A DNA stretch of 64,000 nt from Epiperipatus broadwayi (Eukaryota; Onychophora; Udeonychophora; Euonychophora; Peripatidae), in assembly GCA_028023455.1 (NCBI GenBank), contig JAQFVV010012446.1:3038001-3102000 (forward strand). Direction: 5' to 3'. Below are positions 57,035-64,000 of this stretch, in pieces (position 1 is the stretch's first letter; every line of letters starts with the position of its first letter). The translations under genes were made by a program, and so were the position numbers. The notes under the pieces were generated by a model. That model was not told the DNA's origin. It worked only from the letters and a program-made list of their open reading frames with translations, and did not search any database.

Positions 57035-57900
57035 AATGTAAACATTACAAGCATAAAGCTAAACTAGTCAATATAAAATCAAAACTACCCCAAATCTAAA
57101 ATTAAACCAGACCAGCATAAAAATAATATTAAAACACAACCTAAGGTTTCACTGCTACAAGCAGACTTCTCAAGTGTAAAGAACTACAAAAAAAACCACA
57201 CATTATATATACTATTAAAAACTACCCACAAATCCATTCACTTCCCATCCACCCTTAATATTAAAAGAACTCTTAAATAAGTTAATTGCTTCAGAATAAT
57301 AAATTTTCAATAATAAAGACTCTTTAATTCTTCTTTTGATTTCATTTCTCTCAAAGAAGACAACCTTAGCTTCATCAAAATCAATAGTGTGGCCTGTATC
57401 TTTTTCATGGACATACAAAGCAGAACTAAGATATCTATTTTTAACTCTACTTTTATGAACCTTTATTCTTTCATTTAAACTCAAACTACTCTGACCTATG
57501 TAAACCTTCTTACAAAATAAACAAGGAATAAAATATACTACACCAGGAATAGTCTTTCTATCAAAAACTTCTTTTGTATTATTTAATAAATTATTCAATG
57601 TAACACCCCTTTTCCAAGCAATTTTCTTATTTCCAAACAATTTACTATTTCTACACACAATTTTATAAGAAGACAATTTAAATGGCAAAGAAATAAAATC
57701 ATATTTTTCTTTAACCTTTACATCCTTACAAATATTACTATTAAATAAAATACTTTTAACAAATTTATCAGAGTATCCAACACTCAAATAATCTTTATAA
57801 AATTGATATTTCTGAAACAAAGCTACCCCACTAGAATTATTTAATTTAATATTCCTATGACAATAATTCCTTAAAGCAGTTACTTTATGAGATACAGAGT
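57035..57900 (-). repeat. 5' pseudo-LTR of PLE A (partial copy of ORF 3' end and UTR)
   Basis: Contains 201 or more codons of the PLE ORF C-terminus (FQKYQFYKDYLSVGYSD to GGWEVNGFVGSF) and the UTR with the hammerhead-like block at 57135-57178. Homology to the ORF begins at tctgtatctcataaagta. It joins the leader at gcttgtaatg/tttacatt. Its stop keeps the GSF terminus, unlike the downstream ORF of A. It is a duplicated terminal piece, not an independent gene. Confidence 0.85.
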
Positions 57901-58176
57901 CTTTATTATTGAAAATTTATTATTCTGAAGCAATTAACTTATTTAAGAGTTCTTTTAATATTAAGGGTGGATGGGAAGTGAATGGATTTGTGGGTAGTTT
58001 TTAATAGTATATATAATGTGTAGTTTTTTGTAGTTCTTTACACTTGAGAAGTCTGCTTGTAGCAGTGAAACCTTAGGTTGTGTTTTAATATTATTTTTAT
58101 GCTGGTCTGGTTTAATTTTAGATTTGGGGTAGTTTTGATTTTATATTGACTAGTTTAGCTTTATGCTTGTAATGTT
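57901..58176 (+). repeat. 5' pseudo-LTR of PLE D (short)
   Basis: About 276 bp from the ORF end (tctttattattgaaaattta) through the UTR to gcttgtaatg, then the leader. Contains the hammerhead-like block at 58040-58083. Abuts the pseudo-LTR of A at 57900/57901, the centre of the palindrome. Confidence 0.85.
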
Positions 58177-58232
58177 TACATTTTAATGAGTTTTTTGAGT
58201 TTAAGAGTAGTTTTGCTGATGTAGTGTAAAGA

Positions 58233-58234
<2 letters not shown>

Positions 58235-58272
<38 letters not shown>
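58235..58272 (+). repeat. (ATT)n microsatellite in the PLE leader
   Basis: About a dozen ATT units; the mirror region in A (56945-56985) has a shorter AAT tract followed by an A-run, so length differs between the two copies. Confidence 0.85.
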
Positions 58273-58505
58273 GATATTTTATTATTGATATTTATTATTG
58301 ACATTTTATTATTGATAGATTTATTTTTGTTTTTTGTTTTTAATTATTGATATATTTGAATGTCATTTATGTATATTATGTTTGTTGTTTGAGTTTGGGT
58401 TGAAAGAGTATATTTGTGTTTATTTAGTTATATATATATATAGAAGTGTGTGTAGGTTTTATTGGGTTTTAATTTATAAGGGTATTGGTAATTTGGGTTT
58501 TTAGT

Positions 58506-60902
58506 ATGGGTTTGTGGAGTTTAGTTTTTAATAATTTTCCATTTAATGATATTAGAAGGATTAAAAATTTGTCTAAATTGAGTGATAGGATAGAGTCTTT
58601 ACGATGGCAGATTTATTTTCTTAAAAAATGTAGGGAATTTAGTGTTTTTCCTAGGTGTTGTGTTATTAATTTTAGTAGAAATAAAAAGTTGATTCAAAAT
58701 AAAAATTTAGTTTTTAAGTTACAAACATATATATTGAATAGTTTTTTAAAAGATACTTTTGTAAGGTTTTATAAATTTATTTATCTATATAAAAGGAATA
58801 GATATTATTTAGAAAGGAGGCAAGATTTTAATTATTCAATTTTGAATTTTTTTATGAGACAATTTAGACAGAATAGGTCAAATTTCTATTGTAAAAAATA
58901 TGAAAGAAAATTAAAGTGGTTGTTTGGGAAAGTTAATAAAGTTTATTGTAGTGATAAAGGGTATGAGAATAAGGTTTCTGAGGATAGAGTTGTTAATCTT
59001 TCGGATTTGAAGTTAAATGATAGAGAATTAGATATTCTTGGTAAAGGCCCTAATTTTGTTCCATTTCATTCAAAAAATATAGTTTTTGATACAATTTCGT
59101 CTATTGAATCTAGTAATTTGAGTGATGAGCAGAAAGTTGGTATTCAATCGATTTTGAATAAAAGTTTAAAAAGGAAAGAAAAATTTGTTATTAATCCTGC
59201 TGAGATTAAACATCTTAAAAATAGGTTAATTGCTAATGATGTAATCATTTCTCGTGAAGACAAAGCTGGTAGGTTTGTTATTATGAAAGGAGATGAATTC
59301 AAAGAGAAAATGGATAGAGAATTAAATAATGGTAAATATATGTTGTTAGATAAAGATCCAGGTAATTTGATTAAAAGAAAATTGATAGATATTATGAAGA
59401 AAATGGTTAATTTAAAAATTTTTAATAGAGTAGATTATTTAAAATGCTATCCTAATGATTTTACATCAGCTAAGATGTTTGTGAATATTAAAACTCATAA
59501 AGATGGTTTTCCTTTAAGATTTATTTTTGATTTTACAGGTAGTGTTGTAGAGGGTATTTCTAGATTCTTGAATAATTTTTTAAAACAATTTGTTGATTTT
59601 GGTCAGTACACAGTTTCTTCTTCTTTTGAGGCTTTTGATAAGATTAATAATTTTAAAATGGAAAGTAATTGGGTATTTGGAAGTTTAGATATTGAAAATA
59701 TGTATCAGTCTGTTAATAGGTTAAGCAGTATTGATGTTCTTTTGTCTGTATTGATTAAGAAAAGTTCTTTATCAAAAAATAAAATTAAGGTAATTAAAGA
59801 TTTGCTTTTGTTATTGGAAGATTCTATGTATTTTACTTATAGAGGTAATTTTTATAAGATTAAGGAAGGGTGGATAATAGGTTATATTATTTCTCCTTTA
59901 GTATGTTCAGTTTATATTAGTTTTATGGAAGAGGAAATTATTATTAAAAAGAATTGTTTATATGTAAAATTATTTGTCAGATATGTTGATGATTGTTTAT
60001 TTGTAGTTGAGAATGATAAATTGAAGGAATTTGTAAATGAGTTTAATTGTTTTGATCCTTCTATAAAATTTGTGTTAGAAGGAGGGGGGTTAGATTTTGG
60101 TAAGTTAAAATTTTTAGATCTTTTGGTGATTAGAAATATAGAAACTAATTGTTTATTGTGCAGTCATTTAGTTAAAAGTAAAGAATTAAGATCTATAATT
60201 AAACCTGATAGCTATCAGTCTGTATCTCATAAAGTAGCTGCTTTAAGGAATTATTGTCATAGGAATATTAAATTAAATAATTCTAGTGGGGTAGCTTTGT
60301 TTCAGAAATATCAATTTTATAAAGATTATTTGAGTGTTGGATACTCTGATAAATTTGTTAAAAGTATTTTATTTAATAGTAATATTTGTAAGGATGTAAA
60401 GGTTAAAGAAAAATATGATTTTATTTCTTTGCCATTTAAATTGTCTTCTTATAAAATTGTGTGTAGAAATAGTAAATTGTTTGGAAATAAGAAAATTGCT
60501 TGGAAAAGGGGTGTTACATTGAATAATTTATTAAATAATACAAAAGAAGTTTTTGATAGAAAGACTATTCCTGGTGTGGTATATTTTATTCCTTGTTTAT
60601 TTTGTAAGAAGGTTTACATAGGTCAGAGTAGTTTGAGTTTAAATGAAAGAATAAAGGTTCATAAAAGTAGAGTTAAAAATAGATATCTTAGTTCTGCTTT
60701 GTATGTCCATGAAAAAGATACAGGCCACACTATTGATTTTGATGAAGCTAAGGTTGTCTTCTTTGAGAGAAATGAAATCAAAAGAAGAATTAAAGAGTCT
60801 TTATTATTGAAAATTTATTATTCTGAAGCAATTAACTTATTTAAGAGTTCTTTTAATATTAAGGGTGGATGGGAAGTGAATGGATTTGTGGGTAGTTTTT
60901 AA
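58506..60902 (+). CDS. PLE D reverse transcriptase with GIY-YIG endonuclease (798 residues), intact
   Basis: ATG at 58506 (MGLWSLVFNNFPFNDIRRI), stop TAA at 60900. A basic N-terminal part of about 190 residues precedes the RT core. Catalytic residues: LDIENMY (Asp, about 390) and YVDD at about 493-496 (59982-59993). The GIY-YIG nuclease starts at about residue 690 (GVVYFIPC, KKVYIGQ) with Arg in LNERIKVHK and His/Glu further on. A CxxC (PCLFC) sits between the GIY and YIG motifs, as in many canonical PLEs. The protein would nick target DNA and prime reverse transcription of its RNA. No stop, frameshift or lost key residue was seen, so it may be active. Codons are extremely AT-rich, and more U-biased than in the gypsy element. 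Confidence 0.93.
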   Translation: MGLWSLVFNNFPFNDIRRIKNLSKLSDRIESLRWQIYFLKKCREFSVFPRCCVINFSRNKKLIQNKNLVFKLQTYILNSFLKDTFVRFYKFIYLYKRNRYYLERRQDFNYSILNFFMRQFRQNRSNFYCKKYERKLKWLFGKVNKVYCSDKGYENKVSEDRVVNLSDLKLNDRELDILGKGPNFVPFHSKNIVFDTISSIESSNLSDEQKVGIQSILNKSLKRKEKFVINPAEIKHLKNRLIANDVIISREDKAGRFVIMKGDEFKEKMDRELNNGKYMLLDKDPGNLIKRKLIDIMKKMVNLKIFNRVDYLKCYPNDFTSAKMFVNIKTHKDGFPLRFIFDFTGSVVEGISRFLNNFLKQFVDFGQYTVSSSFEAFDKINNFKMESNWVFGSLDIENMYQSVNRLSSIDVLLSVLIKKSSLSKNKIKVIKDLLLLLEDSMYFTYRGNFYKIKEGWIIGYIISPLVCSVYISFMEEEIIIKKNCLYVKLFVRYVDDCLFVVENDKLKEFVNEFNCFDPSIKFVLEGGGLDFGKLKFLDLLVIRNIETNCLLCSHLVKSKELRSIIKPDSYQSVSHKVAALRNYCHRNIKLNNSSGVALFQKYQFYKDYLSVGYSDKFVKSILFNSNICKDVKVKEKYDFISLPFKLSSYKIVCRNSKLFGNKKIAWKRGVTLNNLLNNTKEVFDRKTIPGVVYFIPCLFCKKVYIGQSSLSLNERIKVHKSRVKNRYLSSALYVHEKDTGHTIDFDEAKVVFFERNEIKRRIKESLLLKIYYSEAINLFKSSFNIKGGWEVNGFVGSF

Positions 60903-61040
60903 TAGTATATATAATGTGTGTTTTTTTTTTTGTAGTTCTTTACACTTGAGAAGTCTGCTTGTAGCAGTGAAACCTTAGGTTGTGTTTTAATATTATTTTT
61001 ATGCTGGTCTGGTTTAATTTTAGATTTGGGGTAGTTTTGA
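60903..61040 (+). repeat. 3' UTR of PLE D with hammerhead-like block
   Basis: Carries the block at 60942-60985 and is cut off at gtagttttgat before a (TA)n tract, short of the gcttgtaatg end seen in A. The 3' truncation abuts the neighbouring palindrome. Confidence 0.8.
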
Positions 61041-61318
61041 TATATATATATATATAACATTACAAACTGCAATACTTTTAAATTGCTCATGTATTATTTA
61101 GAAATAATAAGTGAAATAATGATTAAAGCTAAATGGGACCAACCAGTAACCACCTAAACATTCACAGTAAAATTAGTAATCAATATTTCTCACTGCTGTC
61201 AAGGCAACCTTCTCACCTTTTAATAGCAAGAATGGAAATCCATTCTTACTAATGTCCATTGAATATATATGGACCCTTAAAGATTGCAACTTGACTACAG
61301 AGAATGAAATATTGATAC

Positions 61319-61998
61319 TGTTATGTTGTAGTACAATTAATATTAAAAGAAAATACATTTGAAACTGTGTGTACTCCAGAAGTTAAAAGTGTTAAATAAT
61401 TACATGTGAAAGTTAACGAGTAGATTTAATAAAAATGAAAATTAGAAGTTACAAATGGTTTTTCATATAGATATTTTATTAAAAGCAAGGTGTAAAACAA
61501 GATGGAAGATCCGAATAAATAATTAATTAAATGAAGGATTAAAAATGTAAAAAACAATTTAATTAATTAGTTCAGAAATAAGCCCAGAATAATTTTGTGA
61601 TTAAAATTGATAAGGAATAAACAATAGAACAAAAAGTAGATATAATCTAGCAGAGAAAGGACAGATTAGTGTGAGTCCTGATTTTCTGAGAGACTAAAGT
61701 GTAGCGCGAATTCAGAACAGGACCAACGATGGGAGGAGAACCAGATATTTGGGTCTGAAGGTACCAAAGACCGACCTAGGGTAATTATACAGACTATACC
61801 TGTCTTATTATTATTTTTGTAAGCCTTACAGGCGCTAGTAGAACTAATGATAATTCTGTTTATAAATGATTATTTTTCATACTAATAAAATCTTGTATCT
61901 GTAAGTGGGATATCTTAATTTTATGCAAGAGTAATCGTTACTTGAATTAGGTGAATTTGGTTGTTTCTCTTAAGTAACATTAAATCAAGTACATCACA
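61319..61998 (+). mobile_element. Solo LTR of a gypsy relative (680 bp)
   Basis: TG at 61319-61320 to CA at 61997-61998, flanked by GATAC on both sides (61314-61318, 61999-62003). Internal similarity to the 26.9-kb LTR: gtgtactccagaagt, gtctgaaggtaccaaagacc, and cttattattatttttgtaa in the same order. An empty version of the site (ttgatacaatga) lies at 62355-62365, confirming the boundaries. Produced by LTR-LTR recombination of a former full element. Confidence 0.88.
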
Positions 61999-62709
61999 GA
62001 TACAATGAAGTTTAAATAAACCTCTTTAAACATGAAATAAACATGTCACTGTAATGCAGACTAATAAATAGACAATTATAACATTACAAACTGCAATACT
62101 TTTAAATTGCTCATGTATTATTTAGAAATAATAAGTGAAATAGTGCCTAAAGCTAAATGGGATAATGATGTAATTAGATATCAACCAGTAACCACCTAAA
62201 CATTCACAGTAAAATTAGTAATCAATATTTTTCACTGCTGTCAAGGCAACCTTCTCACCTTTTAATAGCAAGAATGGAAATCCATTCTTACTAATGGTCC
62301 ATTGAATATATATGGACACTTAAAGATTGCAACTTGACTACATAGAATGAAATATTGATACAATGAAGTTTAAATAAATCTCTTTAAACATGAAATATAT
62401 ATTCAATGGACCATTAGTAAGAATGGATTTCCATTCTTGCTATTAAAAGGTGAGAAGGTTGCCTTGACAGCAGTGAGAAATATTGATTACTAATTTTACT
62501 GTGAATGTTTAGGTGGTTACTGGTTGATATCTAATTACATCACTATCCCATTTAACTTTAGGCACTATTTCACTTATTATTTCTAAATAATACATGAGCA
62601 ATTTAAAAGTATTGCAGTTTGTAATGTTATAATTTACTATTTATTAGTCTGCATTACAGTGACATGTTTATTTCATGTTTAAAGAGGTTTATTTAAACTT
62701 CATTGTATC

Positions 62710-63441
62710 TGTGATGTACTTGATTTAATGTTACTTAAGAGAAACAACCAAATACACCTAATTCAAGTAACGATTACTCTCTTGCATAAAATTAAGATAT
62801 CCCACTTACAGATACAAGATTTTATTAGTATGAAAAATAATCATTTATAAACAGAATTATCATTAGTTCTACTAGCGCATGTAAGGCTTACAAAAATAAC
62901 AATAAGACAGGTATAGTCTGTATAATTACCCTAGGTCGGTCTTTGGTACCTTCAGTCCCGGTATAGTCTGTATAATTACCCTAGGTCGGTCTTTGGTACC
63001 TCCAGTCCCGAATATCTGGTTCTCCTCCCATTGTTGGTCCTGTTCTGAATTCGCGCTACACTTTAGTGTCTCAGAAAATCAGGACTCACACTAATCTGTC
63101 CTTTGTCTGCTAGATTATATCTACTTTTTGTTCTATTGTTTATTCCTTATCAATTTTAATCACCAAATTATTCTGGGCTTATTTCTGAACTAATTAATTA
63201 AATTGTTCTTTACATTTTTAATCCTTCATTTAATTATTTATTTATTCGGATCTTCCATCTTGTTTTATACATTGCTTTTAATAAAATATCTATATGAAAA
63301 ACCATTTGTAACTTCTAATTTTCATTTTTATTAAATCTACTCGTTAACTTTCACATGTAATTATTTAACACTTTTAACTTCTGGAGTACACACAGTTTCA
63401 AACGTATTTTCTCTTAATATTAATTGTACTACAACATAACA
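62710..63441 (-). mobile_element. Solo LTR, inverted partner copy (732 bp)
   Basis: Same LTR as 61319-61998 on the opposite strand, with GTATC on both sides (62705-62709, 63442-63446). It is longer because a 50-bp segment is repeated in tandem (62910-62959 and 62960-63009). Same insertion point as the left arm, so both descend from one insertion. Confidence 0.88.
62910..63009 (+). repeat. 50-bp tandem duplication inside the right-arm LTR
   Basis: Two units starting ggtatagtctgtataattac and differing at one position (cttcag versus ctccag). Absent in the left-arm LTR, so it arose after the arms were duplicated. Confidence 0.92.
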
Positions 63442-63639
63442 GTATCAATATTTCATTCTCTGTAGTCAAGTTGCAATCTTTAAGGGTCCATATACATTCA
63501 ATGGACATTAGTAAGAATGGATTTCCATTCTTGCTATTAAAAGGTGCGAAGGTTGCCTTGACAGCAGTGAGAAATATTGATTACTAATTTTACTGTGAAT
63601 GTGTAGGTGGTTACTGGTTGGTATCTAATTATATATATA

Positions 63640-64000
63640 TATATTGTTTCTTAAAAAGTTTATAAATTTCAAATGTCACATATACAACATATATAACTGT
63701 CCTTTAGTATGTAATTTTTTATTATGACAACAGATTATATAAAAAGTTGTGTATTGGGAGAGGGAAGCTGGAATGAGTAATAAAAAAATGTAGTTTTATA
63801 GTTAAAACTAGATTCATTAAATATGCAGTATTTATAGGCTTTTAAATATATATATAGATGATGGATGATAATAGTGGGAAAAGGGGAGGGGTAACCATTG
63901 CTAAACAGGATTTTAAAGATCAGAAGAAAATTAGTGTAAAAAATATAATTTTATACAGAAGAATCTTGGAATACTAAAAAAAGAGGAAACTAAAAAAGAC
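63640..64000. other. AT-rich non-coding, no feature seen
   Basis: Nothing recognised to the window end. Confidence 0.45.

Larger units (their letters stand above)
54152..57900 (-). mobile_element. Penelope-like element A, full length, minus strand
   Basis: Minus-strand order: a 5' partial copy of the element's own 3' part (57900-57035, a pseudo-LTR of about 866 bp), a leader (57034-56727, with (AAT)n and (TA)n), the RT/GIY-YIG ORF (56726-54297), and the 3' region to about 54152. The 5' pseudo-LTR repeats the last roughly 680 nt of the ORF plus the 3' UTR, in the partial-tandem layout typical of PLEs. A (TA)n tract marks the 3' boundary. Element D (57901-61040) is its near-identical, head-to-head partner. 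Confidence 0.88.
61055..63630. repeat. Large palindrome built from family P repeats with a solo LTR in each arm
   Basis: Left arm 61055 to about 62365, right arm about 62390 to 63630, inverted. Each arm consists of family P repeat (ataacattacaaactgcaat and its inverse, aagaatggaaatccattctt), interrupted by a solo LTR. (TA)n tracts lie at both outer ends. The left arm has a small internal deletion relative to the right. No ORF of note. Confidence 0.88.

Noticed and set aside
57215-57820. Independent 201-codon gene
   Set aside because: It is the ORF 3' end contained in the pseudo-LTR of PLE A.

Overview
The window looks like a piece of an AT-rich animal nuclear genome, most likely an invertebrate. 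Reasons: coding exons bounded by GT-AG splice sites, tRNA-derived SINEs, several kinds of LINE, a Ty3/gypsy LTR retrotransposon, Penelope-like elements (PLEs) with a GIY-YIG domain, and remains of mariner and hAT DNA transposons. There is no operon structure, rRNA or bacterial gene. I cannot name the species.

Layout. 0-9 kb: decayed retroelements, namely RTE-like LINE ends, a PLE GIY-YIG fragment, a GC-rich tRNA-derived SINE, and a long minus-strand LINE (about 8.3 to 3.1 kb) whose parts read SGNH/GDSL-esterase-like ORF1, endonuclease, then reverse transcriptase. 9-24 kb: mostly non-coding, with many foldback (inverted) repeats, several carrying hammerhead ribozyme cores, plus SINEs and a hAT-like element. 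24-54 kb: the 3' end of one host gene on the minus strand. I infer three exons (53285-53362, 39951-40102, 24698-25493) whose splice phases fit; they encode a coiled coil followed by a Ser/Lys/Asn-rich tail. Its last intron holds a young, nearly intact Ty3/gypsy element (26865-32284, paired 739-bp LTRs, 5-bp duplication). 54-61 kb: two almost identical full-length PLEs, head to head. 61-63.6 kb: a second large palindrome, each arm carrying a solo LTR of a relative of the gypsy element at the same site.

The most unusual theme is a roughly 390-540 bp foldback family (about twelve copies). Its best members are flanked by 13- and 17-bp target-site duplications and encode hammerhead ribozymes with self-complementary stem III (GAAA-CUAGUC); one copy has an intact core on each strand. 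PLEs in the window have a related hammerhead-like fold in their terminal repeats. A plausible reading, not proven here, is that PLE machinery mobilises small non-autonomous ribozyme-bearing elements, and that snap-back or inverted duplication repeatedly made palindromes. All family names rest on motifs read by eye; no alignment or folding was run.
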